Below are positions 56,826 to 64,000 of a stretch of 64,000 nucleotides of DNA, one piece after another. The notes beneath the pieces were generated by a model. The model had not been told where the DNA came from. It did no database searches and saw only the letters and a program-made list of their open reading frames with translations. Every line of letters begins with the position of its first letter. Positions within the stretch are counted from its first letter, which is position 1. Source of the stretch: Runella sp. SP2 (GTDB lineage: Bacteria > Bacteroidota > Bacteroidia > Cytophagales > Spirosomataceae); the NCBI RefSeq assembly GCF_003711225.1, contig NZ_CP031030.1, positions 2,046,001-2,110,000 of the forward strand, written 5' to 3'. Position numbers and translations under genes: made by a program.

Positions 56826-56829
56826 GGCG

Positions 56830-57966
56830 TTATTTTAAGAAGTTTTTAGCCTCTTTGAGCGTGCCTTTGTATTCTGCCAAATCACTGACGATTTTGTAAT
56901 ACTCGGTAGCTTTTCTTTTATCTCCTGCCCGAATGGCAATTCGTGCCAAACCTGCATACGCAAAGGCTTGGTACTCTTTGGTATATTCTTCGTCGCGCGG
57001 CTGACGAATGGCCGTTAAGTACAATCGTTGAGCAGCTTGGTCGTTGCGTGATTGTTTTTCGAGGTACATTCCTTCCAGTGTGTGTGAAACGAGTGAAAAG
57101 AACGACTCGTTTCGTTTTTTTAATTTTTCAATAAAAGGTTGAGCCTCGTCGTATTTTCCCAAAAGAAGCAATGCTTCGGTGTGTTTCATCAAAAAAATGG
57201 GATTGTTGGGGTACTTTTCTACGAGATTCCCCAAGTAGCTACTGGCTTTGTCGTAACGCTGCTCGTGTTTAAGGTAGATACGGGCCAAGTAAAACGAAGA
57301 TTCGGTGCGCGTGAACATCCCTTTTTTGGACGCAATGTCCATTTGTCGAAGCCCTTCCTCGCGGTTACCGTCTTTGAAAAACAGCACAACGGGTTTTACG
57401 ATTGGATGGTCTTCGGGGTAGCGAATCATGTAGTAATTGTAAAGACCAGAGGAAAAATAAAACTCAGGATTGTTATTCATGTATTTGAATCCTGACATGA
57501 CATAATCGTAGGCTTTTTTTGCTTCACTGGCAGCCTTCATTTTTTCATCATTGTAGTTGTGAATCAACGCAATATATCCATGTCCCGCCATTGAGAAAAA
57601 CGCAGCTTCGGGACGTGTTTTTTCGTTTTTTTCTAACACTTTTGCTTTGGCAATACATTCCTCAAGGAGTTTTGCGTACTGCCCACTCATGGCTTTATTG
57701 TCTTTTACGGGTAAGTATTGCCATTGCATTTGCATGGCTTTGAGCATGGCATTCACGGGGTGGTTAGGATATTTGGCACGTATTTGACGAGCAACGGGTT
57801 CTACTGCCGCAAATTCATAATTGTAAATACGGTCGATGGCTTCCAGTACCAATTCTTGCGTGGGCGTATCGTATAAAATTTGTGCGCGGACAGGAAGTGG
57901 AGGGAAAGATAAGGCGATGAATAAAAAAATAACCAATTGAGTAACTACTAAAAACATTCGTTTCAT
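56830..57966 (-). CDS. Secreted tetratricopeptide-repeat protein
   Basis: 378 residues with a signal peptide (cut near VRAQ). The mature part is wholly helical with TPR-like units: YNYEFAAVEPVARQIRAKYPNHPVNAMLKAMQ, SYLGNLVEKYPNNPIFLMKHTEALLLLGKYDEAQPFIEKL, and FAYAGLARIAIRAGDKRKATEYYKIVSDLAEYKGTL. It probably acts as a periplasmic scaffold. No partner is suggested by the neighbours, and it is divergent from the M16 peptidase gene over a 135-base gap. Confidence 0.8.
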   Translation of the reverse strand: MKRMFLVVTQLVIFLFIALSFPPLPVRAQILYDTPTQELVLEAIDRIYNYEFAAVEPVARQIRAKYPNHPVNAMLKAMQMQWQYLPVKDNKAMSGQYAKLLEECIAKAKVLEKNEKTRPEAAFFSMAGHGYIALIHNYNDEKMKAASEAKKAYDYVMSGFKYMNNNPEFYFSSGLYNYYMIRYPEDHPIVKPVVLFFKDGNREEGLRQMDIASKKGMFTRTESSFYLARIYLKHEQRYDKASSYLGNLVEKYPNNPIFLMKHTEALLLLGKYDEAQPFIEKLKKRNESFFSLVSHTLEGMYLEKQSRNDQAAQRLYLTAIRQPRDEEYTKEYQAFAYAGLARIAIRAGDKRKATEYYKIVSDLAEYKGTLKEAKNFLK

Positions 57967-58101
57967 GGAGCTGTACCTGCGAAATAGATAGAAAATGCTA
58001 TTTTTGAGCGTAGGGTTAGAAACCTTTCGCTTTGGTTCTAACGTTAGACAACCAACAAAGAGTTTATTAACTTCTGTTTTTTTGATAGATAATTATTTTC
58101 G

Positions 58102-59340
58102 ATGATTCACTACGACCATTTTACCCTTGACAACGGGCTCAAAGTATTTGTCCACGAAGACCACACAACTGCTTTGGCCGCTGTAAATATTCTCTACAAT
58201 GTGGGTTCTCGCGATGAAGAGGAAAAACGTACTGGTTTTGCCCACTTGTTTGAACATTTAATGTTTGGGGGGTCAAAAAATATTCCATCCTACGATGAGC
58301 CACTTCAAACCGTAGGCGGCGAAAACAACGCATTTACTTCGGCTGATATTACCAATTACTACATCACCCTACCCGCTGTTAATCTCGAAACTGCTTTCTG
58401 GTTGGAATCAGACCGAATGATGAGTCTATCTTTTGATCCAAAAGTACTCGAAATTCAACAAAAAGTGGTGGTGGAAGAGTTTAAACAGCGCTATTTGAAC
58501 CAACCCTACGGCGACGTTTGGTTGAAACTTAGACCATTGGCTTATCAAGTACATCCGTATCGTTGGGCAACAATTGGCAAAGAAATTAGCCATATCGAAG
58601 AGGCTACGATGGAGGATGTCAAAGCGTTTTTCTACAAATATTATTTGCCAAACAATGCCATCATGGTTGTGGCAGGGGATGTCACTGTTCCACAAGTGAA
58701 AGCATTGACCGAAAAATGGTTTGGTTCTATTCCTGCGGGGGAGCAATACGTACGCAATTTACCTGCCGAACCACTCCAAACGTCGGCACGTTTTTTAGAA
58801 ACTGAAGCCAAAGTGCCGCTGAATGCGCTATATAAAACGTACCACATTCCTGGGCGTTTTGAGGACGACTTTTACACGGCCGATTTATTAAGTGATATCT
58901 TAGGAAGAGGAAAATCGGCGCGTTTGTACCAAAAACTACTGAAAGAAAGACAGTTGTTCTCCAATATCAATGCCTACAATACCTCGTCCATTGACCCAGG
59001 TTTATTAGTAATTCAAGGAAATCTCAATGCTGGAGTAACGTTGGATGAAGCCAATGCTGCCGTGGAGGATGTTTTGCAGGAGTTGGTGGAGGTTGCGTTG
59101 GATGAAAAAGAATTGGCAAAAGTGAAAAACCAAGCAGAGTCAACGTTGGCGTTTTCGGAAGTTGAATTACTCAATCGTGCGATGAACTTAGCCTATGCCG
59201 CTAACGCTGGGAATCCAGATTTAGTCAATCAAGAAGCGGCTAAAATTCAGGCAGTAACGGCCAAAGACATTCAAGAAATGGCCCAAAAAGTGCTTTCTAA
59301 AAACAATTGTTCAACGATGTATTACCGCGCAGTAAACTAA
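58102..59340 (+). CDS. M16-family zinc metallopeptidase
   Basis: 412 residues, no obvious signal peptide. The inverted zinc motif HLFEH is in GFAHLFEHLMFGGSKN near residue 48, with the downstream Glu in VVVEEFKQRY near residue 126; this is the catalytic half of an M16 peptidase. The remaining half lacks a second zinc motif, so it is the active member type of a dimer or single chain. M16 enzymes cleave small peptides in envelope or cytoplasm. ispF follows seven bases later in the same direction and may be co-transcribed. Confidence 0.9.
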   Translation: MIHYDHFTLDNGLKVFVHEDHTTALAAVNILYNVGSRDEEEKRTGFAHLFEHLMFGGSKNIPSYDEPLQTVGGENNAFTSADITNYYITLPAVNLETAFWLESDRMMSLSFDPKVLEIQQKVVVEEFKQRYLNQPYGDVWLKLRPLAYQVHPYRWATIGKEISHIEEATMEDVKAFFYKYYLPNNAIMVVAGDVTVPQVKALTEKWFGSIPAGEQYVRNLPAEPLQTSARFLETEAKVPLNALYKTYHIPGRFEDDFYTADLLSDILGRGKSARLYQKLLKERQLFSNINAYNTSSIDPGLLVIQGNLNAGVTLDEANAAVEDVLQELVEVALDEKELAKVKNQAESTLAFSEVELLNRAMNLAYAANAGNPDLVNQEAAKIQAVTAKDIQEMAQKVLSKNNCSTMYYRAVN

Positions 59341-59347
59341 CAAACGT

Positions 59348-59824
59348 ATGAAATATAGAATTGGACAAGGCTACGACGTGCATCAATTGGAAGAAGGGCG
59401 AGATTTTTGGTTGGGTGGAATTAAAATCCCCCACACCCACGGAGCCAAAGGTCACTCCGATGCCGATGTAGTTTGTCACGTGCTGTGTGATGCCCTCCTT
59501 GGGGCGGCCAATATGCGCAATATTGGGTACCATTTCTCGGACAAAGATCCCCAATGGAAAGGCGTTGATAGCAAGTTGTTGTTGGCGAAAGTCATGGAAA
59601 TGATTCGTGAAAAAGGCTACGAAGTTGGGAACGTTGACGTGACAGTCGTGCTTCAAGAACCCAAACTTAATCCGCACATTCCGACGATGAAGGAATGCCT
59701 TTCGAAGGTCATGGCCATTGATATTGAGGATATTTCTATAAAAGCCACTACTTCTGAGCATTTGGGTTTTGTTGGAAAAAAAGAAGGCATTGCCGCCCAT
59801 TGTGTTGCGTTGATTTATAGTTAG
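59348..59824 (+). CDS. ispF: 2-C-methyl-D-erythritol 2,4-cyclodiphosphate synthase
   Basis: Forms the cyclic diphosphate in the MEP route to isoprenoids. 158 residues, complete. The zinc ligands are Asp10 and His12 (GQGYDVHQL) and His44 (SDADVVCH), matching Asp8, His10 and His42 of E. coli. Other motifs are LGAANMRNIGYHFSDKDPQW, NVDVTVVLQEPKLNPHI and the C-terminal KATTSEHLGFVGKKEGIAAH. The M16 peptidase lies seven bases upstream. A repetitive AT-rich stretch follows. Confidence 0.97.
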   Translation: MKYRIGQGYDVHQLEEGRDFWLGGIKIPHTHGAKGHSDADVVCHVLCDALLGAANMRNIGYHFSDKDPQWKGVDSKLLLAKVMEMIREKGYEVGNVDVTVVLQEPKLNPHIPTMKECLSKVMAIDIEDISIKATTSEHLGFVGKKEGIAAHCVALIYS

Positions 59825-59849
59825 CAATTTTTGATAAATATGAAAATGT

Positions 59850-59939
59850 AAACACATAGTCCATATAGAATTTTTCACATAGCGCACAAAAGACTGTCTA
59901 TGTTTACTATGTGTTTATCCTACTATTTTCTATGTGTTT
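59850..59939. repeat. CTATGTGTTT repeats behind ispF
   Basis: AAACACATAG at 59850-59859 and its complement CTATGTGTTT at 59907-59916 and 59930-59939, plus partial copies between (CACATAG near 59877, TCTATGTTTA near 59898). The inverted pairing could fold into a loose hairpin. Position is 25-115 bases past the ispF stop. Confidence 0.55.
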
Positions 59940-60062
59940 TAAAAAAAACGTTACCATATCGTGCATTTAACCATACATCCGTGTAGCACATGCTATGTTT
60001 GAAGAAGCAAAAGTTTTTGTAACGCAAATTGAAAGTTATCTAAATTCCTTGACACAAAAATA

Positions 60063-61196
60063 ATGATGAAAAAACACTTCACCTTTCTGTATTTATTGGG
60101 CTCACTTAGTGCTGTTGCTCAGACCAACGGAGGACAAATTGAGCAACCTCTAGGTTTTGAAGAATACGACCCCGTCTCGACGCTGAAAGTATCGGAACAT
60201 AAGCTTACGCGTTCTAAATACCCTTTTATCGACATCCACAACCACCAATACAGCATGTCAAACCAAGATTTGTCAAAATTGGTGGCTGAGATGGATGCTT
60301 TGAATATGGGTGTAATGGTAAATTTGAGCGGACGCGGATGGTCGCAGCAGTGGGAAGAAGGAACAACGACTATAAAAGGAATGCTTGACAACGTAAAAAA
60401 GAATTATCCTAAGCGTTTTATGGTGTTCACCAACCCTGAATTAAAAGGAGTAGGTTCGCCAGGCTACGGTGAGAGAGCCGCCAAACAAGTTGAGGAAGAC
60501 GTGAAAGCGGGAGCGGTAGGGATGAAAGTATATAAAAGTTTGGGTTTTAGTGGAATAAAAGATACCGATGGAAAACGCGTAGCCGTAAGTGACCCGCGTT
60601 TAGACCCAATCTGGGCAAAGTGCGGAGAACTTGGTATCCCCGTCATTATTCACACAGCCGACCCTAAATCGTTTTGGGATCCCCTCGACCGATACAATGA
60701 ACGTTGGTTAGAGCTTAAAACCCACGCAGGACGCAAGCGTGGTAATAACGACCCCGTTCCGTTTGATTCGTTGATGAAGGAACAACACGCGGTTTTTGCG
60801 CGTCATCCCAAAACCAAATTTATTAATGCCCACATGGGTTGGTATCCTAATGATTTGCGAAAACTAGATAGTTTGATGACCCGTTTTCCAAATATGTACG
60901 TGGAAATTGGCGCTGTTATCGCCGAGTTGGGGCGTCAACCCCGCGCGGCTAAGCAGTTTTTTGTAAAATGGCAGGATAAAATTCTTTTTGGAAAAGACAG
61001 TTGGGTTCCTTCTGAGTACGCTACGTATTTCCGAGTACTAGAAACGGAAGATGAATACTTTCCCTACCACAAAAAATACCATGCTTTCTGGCGTATGTAC
61101 GGCATGGGTTTGCCTGACGAAGTGCTGAAAAAAGTGTATTATAAGAATGCCATCAAACTCATTCCTGCCATTGATAAATCGCAGTTTCCTGAGTAA
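60063..61196 (+). CDS. Secreted amidohydrolase-family protein
   Basis: 377 residues with a signal peptide (MMKKHFTFLYLLGSLSAVAQ). The fold is the amidohydrolase-2 TIM barrel: metal motif PFIDIHNHQYS (HxH) near residue 57, IIHTADP near residue 198, FINAHMGWYPNDL near 260, and LFGKDSWVP with the catalytic Asp near 315. Such enzymes hydrolyse or decarboxylate small ring compounds. It is exported, so the substrate may be an environmental amide or lactone, but I cannot name it. The start overlaps a tiny upstream frame (59995-60063). Confidence 0.85.
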   Translation: MMKKHFTFLYLLGSLSAVAQTNGGQIEQPLGFEEYDPVSTLKVSEHKLTRSKYPFIDIHNHQYSMSNQDLSKLVAEMDALNMGVMVNLSGRGWSQQWEEGTTTIKGMLDNVKKNYPKRFMVFTNPELKGVGSPGYGERAAKQVEEDVKAGAVGMKVYKSLGFSGIKDTDGKRVAVSDPRLDPIWAKCGELGIPVIIHTADPKSFWDPLDRYNERWLELKTHAGRKRGNNDPVPFDSLMKEQHAVFARHPKTKFINAHMGWYPNDLRKLDSLMTRFPNMYVEIGAVIAELGRQPRAAKQFFVKWQDKILFGKDSWVPSEYATYFRVLETEDEYFPYHKKYHAFWRMYGMGLPDEVLKKVYYKNAIKLIPAIDKSQFPE

Positions 61197-61200
61197 AAGA

Positions 61201-61424
61201 GACGAGGTCAGACCGTTGGTCAGACCTCGTCAGACCAACGGTCACAAGGGAAACAGGGTCAGACCGACGGTCAGACCGCATAAAAATTAAAGAATCAGGT
61301 CAGACTTTGTCTAACAAATAAGATAAAACCAGGTCTGACCTGGTAAAACGCATCGGGTTGTGAGCAACCCTCTGCACTTCAATTAATTAAGATAAAACAA
61401 GGTCTGACCGTTGGTCTGACCTTG
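61201..61424. repeat. Cluster of GGTCWGACC palindromes
   Basis: Palindromic units based on GGTCAGACC or GGTCTGACC occur at 61206-61214 and 61218-61226, 61257-61265 and 61269-61277, near 61297, at 61331-61340 and at 61401-61409 with 61413-61421. Several pair with flanking bases into hairpins (61201-61231, 61328-61344, 61398-61424), plus a separate GGGTTG-TGAG-CAACCC at 61355-61370. The block fills the gap from the amidohydrolase stop to the moxR-type start. Confidence 0.85.
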
Positions 61425-61443
61425 TAAAACTCGACACTCAAAA

Positions 61444-62361
61444 ATGTCTCAAACCCTTGCCTCCGTCCAGACTTTGCTCCAAACTCGGGGATATATTGCC
61501 GACGAGTACGTGGCTATGTCGGTCTATTTAGCCATGAAACTTCGTAAACCCTTGCTCATTGAAGGGCCAGCGGGAGTCGGAAAAACGGAGATTGCAAAGG
61601 TGATGGCGCAGGCACTGGAAACAGAACTGATTCGTTTGCAGTGCTATGAAGGATTAGATGCAAACCATGCTATTTACGAGTGGAATTATCAACATCAATT
61701 GTTGTATTTGAAAGTAGCACCCTTGCCCCCAACGGGAGAATATAGCAATGAAGACCCTTTTGGGAAGATAGAAAATACGCTGTTTAGCGAAAAATTTTTG
61801 CTAAAACGACCGTTATTAAAAGCGTTGACGCAACCGAAAGCACCTGTGCTTTTGATTGATGAAGTAGATCGGGCAGACGAAGAATTTGAAAGTTTTTTGC
61901 TTGAGATGCTGTCGGACTGGCAAATTACCATTCCAGAAATTGGTACAATCAAGGCAACGCATATTCCCCACGTAATTTTGACAGGAAACCGTACCCGCGA
62001 ACTTTCGGAGGCACTTCGGCGTCGGTGCTTGTATTTGTGGATCGATTATCCGCCGTTTGAAAAAGAACTAGCCATTGTCAAATCAAAAGTGGAACAAATT
62101 GACGCTACGCTTGCGCGTCAGATTACGGCGTTTATGCAAGAGCTTCGCCAACAGCGACTTAACAAAGTACCAGGCATCGCCGAAACCCTCGATTGGGCCG
62201 AAGCATTGGCGGGGATGCACATCCAACACCTCGAAAAATCGTTGGTGGAATCAACCCTAGGCGTAGTGCTAAAAGATTGGCAAGATATTCGTCAGACCCA
62301 GTTGAGCTTGTCGGAACTTTTCGAGAAAGTAGGAATCAAGTCGAAGTGGGAGGACGCTTAA
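61444..62361 (+). CDS. MoxR-family AAA+ ATPase
   Basis: 305 residues. Walker A is IEGPAGVGKTEIAKVMAQAL near residue 40; Walker B is PVLLIDEVDRADEEF near residue 137; sensor 1 is HVILTGNRTRELSEALRRRC near 179. The segment RLQCYEGLDANHAIYEWNYQHQLLYLKV is the mark of the CoxD-like subgroup of MoxR ATPases, which act as chaperones in assembling metal enzymes (such as molybdenum hydroxylases), often with a vWA partner encoded next to them. No vWA gene is visible downstream here, so its partner is unknown. Confidence 0.9.
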   Translation: MSQTLASVQTLLQTRGYIADEYVAMSVYLAMKLRKPLLIEGPAGVGKTEIAKVMAQALETELIRLQCYEGLDANHAIYEWNYQHQLLYLKVAPLPPTGEYSNEDPFGKIENTLFSEKFLLKRPLLKALTQPKAPVLLIDEVDRADEEFESFLLEMLSDWQITIPEIGTIKATHIPHVILTGNRTRELSEALRRRCLYLWIDYPPFEKELAIVKSKVEQIDATLARQITAFMQELRQQRLNKVPGIAETLDWAEALAGMHIQHLEKSLVESTLGVVLKDWQDIRQTQLSLSELFEKVGIKSKWEDA

Positions 62362-62475
62362 AAATTGTATAAGCCGATAAAATCGCCCATTTTTGTGCGT
62401 AAAAATTGCAAGCATTATGCAACTTTCAGCCCAAAATATCCAGCAAATGATAAATTGGGTGACAATATAAAAACA

Positions 62476-62511
62476 GCCTCGGAGAGGCAAAACCTTTGTA
62501 GAAACAGAAAA
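62476..62511 (+). repeat. GCCTC-GGA-GAGGC element before kdsA
   Basis: GCCTC (62476-62480), GGA, GAGGC (62484-62488), followed by AAAACCTTTGTAGAAACAG. It is 75-110 bases upstream of kdsA. The compact palindrome plus the fixed tail looks like a short dispersed or regulatory element; only one copy is in the window. The rest of the 223-base gap has no frame. Confidence 0.35.
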
Positions 62512-62584
62512 AAAACTCCCAAAACCCCATTTGGGCGGCGGACGTTTGGTGAAAATTGAAAACATACTGAATCAATTATAAAAA

Positions 62585-63436
62585 ATGCAAAAGAAAATCG
62601 TTCGCGTAGGCGATATTGAGTGCGGAACCGACGAGTTGTTCTTGATTTCGGGGCCATGTGTCATTGAAGACGAGAAAATTATGATGACCGTGGCTGAACG
62701 TTTGAAAGAAATTTCGGAACGTTTGGGAATTAAAATCATTTACAAGTCTTCGTTTATGAAAGACAACCGCAGTAGCCTAGACTACTACATGGGGCCTGGA
62801 TTGGAAGAAGGAATTCGTATTTTGGCAAAAGTGAAGGAGCAATTCGGCTTCACGCTTTTGACTGACGTACACTATCCTGAACAATGTGCGCCCGTGGCCG
62901 AAGTGGTTGATGTACTTCAAATCCCTGCGTATTTGTGTATGCAAACAACCCTCGTGGTGGCCGCTGCCAAAACGGGTAAAGTGGTGAATTTGAAGCATGG
63001 TCAGTTCTTGGCGCCTGAGAATATGAAGCACCCTGTGAAGAAAATCGAAGACAGTGGCAATGACAAAATTATCTTGACGGAACGTGGCTATACGTTTGGA
63101 TACAACGATTTGATTGTGGATCCACGTAGTTTTTACCACATGAACAAAACGGGTTATCCTGTCGTATTTGACGTGACCCACGCCATTCGTAAGTATGGTA
63201 TTCCGTCGAAAGACAGCAAGGGAGGCGCGCGCGAGTATTTGCCAGTTTTGGCACGTGCGGGCGTGGCAGCAGGGGTAGATGGTCTTTTTGTAGAAGCACA
63301 TACTTGCCCGTCTGAAGCCCTTTGCGATGCCGCTAGTCAGTTGGATATTAATTACTTAGAAGAGTTTTTGAAGCCGTTGATTGAATTGCACAACGTAGAA
63401 GTAAAATACCGTGCTTCGGCTCAAGAATTGGCTTAG
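62585..63436 (+). CDS. kdsA: 3-deoxy-8-phosphooctulonate synthase (metal-dependent type)
   Basis: Condenses phosphoenolpyruvate with arabinose 5-phosphate to KDO 8-phosphate for lipopolysaccharide core. 283 residues. The ISGPCVIEDE motif has Cys25 where the metal-free E. coli type has Asn, so this should be a metal-using enzyme. Further motifs: IIYKSSFMKDNRSSLDYYMGPGLEEG, TDVHYPEQ, LKHGQFLAPENM, LTERGYTFGYNDLIVDPRS, VFDVTHA and VDGLFVEAHTCPSEALCD, with the metal-binding His and Glu. It ends at a perfect 16-bp terminator shared with the convergent lipoprotein gene. Confidence 0.95.
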   Translation: MQKKIVRVGDIECGTDELFLISGPCVIEDEKIMMTVAERLKEISERLGIKIIYKSSFMKDNRSSLDYYMGPGLEEGIRILAKVKEQFGFTLLTDVHYPEQCAPVAEVVDVLQIPAYLCMQTTLVVAAAKTGKVVNLKHGQFLAPENMKHPVKKIEDSGNDKIILTERGYTFGYNDLIVDPRSFYHMNKTGYPVVFDVTHAIRKYGIPSKDSKGGAREYLPVLARAGVAAGVDGLFVEAHTCPSEALCDAASQLDINYLEEFLKPLIELHNVEVKYRASAQELA

Positions 63437-63444
63437 TCGTTGTT

Positions 63445-63492
63445 AAACCTATGAGGTTTTATCATAAAATTTGTCAAAAACCTCATAGGTTT
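63445..63492. terminator. Bidirectional terminator (kdsA / lipoprotein)
   Basis: AAACCTATGAGGTTTT (63445-63460) and its exact complement (63477-63492), a 16-bp stem and 16-base loop between two convergent genes. Confidence 0.85.
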
Positions 63493-63503
63493 AAGTATAA
63501 AAT

Positions 63504-64000
63504 TTACTCTGCGGTGATGCTGTCCATCGGGATAGTTTGGTTTCTATCCCACAACGCCGTGACATTTACAATTTTCCATTTACCGTCTTGTTTTTCCATA
63601 ATACGGGTTTCGGTACTGTGAATAAAATGCTTCATTTTCTTGTCGGCATTGTACTGGTGCCAAATTAAATAAGCGACATTGTCGCCGAAAAACTTCACAA
63701 TCATTCCTTTGCGAATCACTTTCGGGTTATTACTACCGCCTTGTCCTACTTTGTTGTCTTCAATATACCGTCCAATTTTATCGTCCACCTCATTCCAGCC
63801 GATTTTGGGGTCGAATGCACCGCTTGCATCACTCCAAACTTGAAAAGCATAATTGGCTTGAATGAAATTTTCTTTCCAACAATTGTAGTCACCGTTAAAA
63901 AAACAGTTCGTTTCGTTTTCAATCGTTTGCAAAATCGCTTTTTTCTCTTTTTCCTCGTCTAGGTTTGAAGTAGCCTTGCTATCGGCAGTTTGACATGAAG
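63504..64000 (-). CDS. Lipoprotein with NTF2/SnoaL-like fold (5' end outside window)
   Basis: The frame stays open to the right edge, so the start is missing. About 165 residues are visible. At the edge it reads SCQTADSKATSNLDEEKEK, where Cys is a probable lipobox residue, so only the signal peptide is cut off. The body (AILQTIENETNCFFNGDYNCWKENF, then a beta-rich half with VIRKGMIVKFFGDNVAYLIWHQY and MEKQDGKWKIVNVTAL) has the helix-then-sheet plan of SnoaL/NTF2-like proteins. Catalytic role is unknown. It converges on kdsA. Confidence 0.65.
   Translation of the reverse strand, partial: SCQTADSKATSNLDEEKEKKAILQTIENETNCFFNGDYNCWKENFIQANYAFQVWSDASGAFDPKIGWNEVDDKIGRYIEDNKVGQGGSNNPKVIRKGMIVKFFGDNVAYLIWHQYNADKKMKHFIHSTETRIMEKQDGKWKIVNVTALWDRNQTIPMDSITAE

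Noticed and set aside
58015-58042. GTTAGAAACC / GGTTCTAAC inverted repeat in the TPR/M16 divergent gap
   Set aside because: Imperfect (one bulged base) and unique; might be an operator, but there is no supporting context.
61201-61424. Considered a CRISPR array
   Set aside because: The repeated unit is a 9-base palindrome with irregular spacing and changing flanks; no 25-40 base direct repeats with uniform spacers and no cas genes.

Overview
The window is ordinary chromosome from a Bacteroidota bacterium, most likely an aerobic member of Cytophagales (Runella/Spirosoma/Dyadobacter type). Evidence: two SusC/SusD pairs, a type IX secretion sorting domain and a PorW/SprE-like lipoprotein, a 287-residue primary sigma factor without region 1.1, families largely confined to the phylum (DUF5686, DUF2452, DUF4136, DUF819), many MKK..C lipoproteins, and several promoters of the TTG-N19/20-TAnnTTTG kind. 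No phage, insertion sequence, integrase or CRISPR array is visible. Genus assignment is inference.

Layout. 1-4079: end of a BatA-type membrane protein, a palindrome-rich repeat block, a 39-residue membrane micro-protein and purL. 4080-10332: gltB-gltD (glutamate synthase). 10513-16066: lipoprotein, SusD and SusC (minus strand). 16303-18637: aroB and two lipoproteins. 18675-22521: gpmI, a low-molecular-weight phosphatase, an FtsB/DivIC-like protein and enolase. 23575-28966: a tight five-gene minus-strand operon (beta-CASP nuclease, accA, HAD phosphatase, M50 protease, aminotransferase). 29112-31451: an Lrp regulator with a perfect operator palindrome, a structured RNA with a tRNA-like fold, and a DUF819 membrane protein. 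31453-36891: a T9SS-sorted protein, a DUF5686 outer-membrane protein and DUF2452. 37225-43152: porW-like, rpsO, pnp, rpoD. 43252-47750: META lipoprotein, subtilase lipoprotein, GH113-like protein, zinc-ribbon protein, ssb. 47839-56193: gnd, susD, susC, araC-type regulator, gluconokinase. 56265-64000: secreted proteins, M16 peptidase, ispF, amidohydrolase, MoxR ATPase, kdsA and the start of a lipoprotein.

How genes work together. gnd and gluconokinase flank a SusCD pair and an AraC regulator, which together look like a gluconate (or aldonate-bearing sugar) uptake and catabolism locus. eno and gpmI are consecutive glycolytic steps. gltBD, purL, aroB, accA, ispF and kdsA are core biosynthesis. 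rpsO-pnp is the widely conserved pair.

The most unusual object is at 29769-29930: a plus-strand sequence with acceptor stem, type-II (Leu-like) D arm, anticodon-like hairpin and TTCGAAT T-loop in correct tRNA order, but with a variable region of about 90 nt. It has its own promoter, a 5' hairpin with a GNRA loop and a terminator. I could not match it to a known RNA family. Several families of short palindromic repeats also sit in gene ends and gaps (824-997, 21158-21237 with 47767-47833, 61201-61424).
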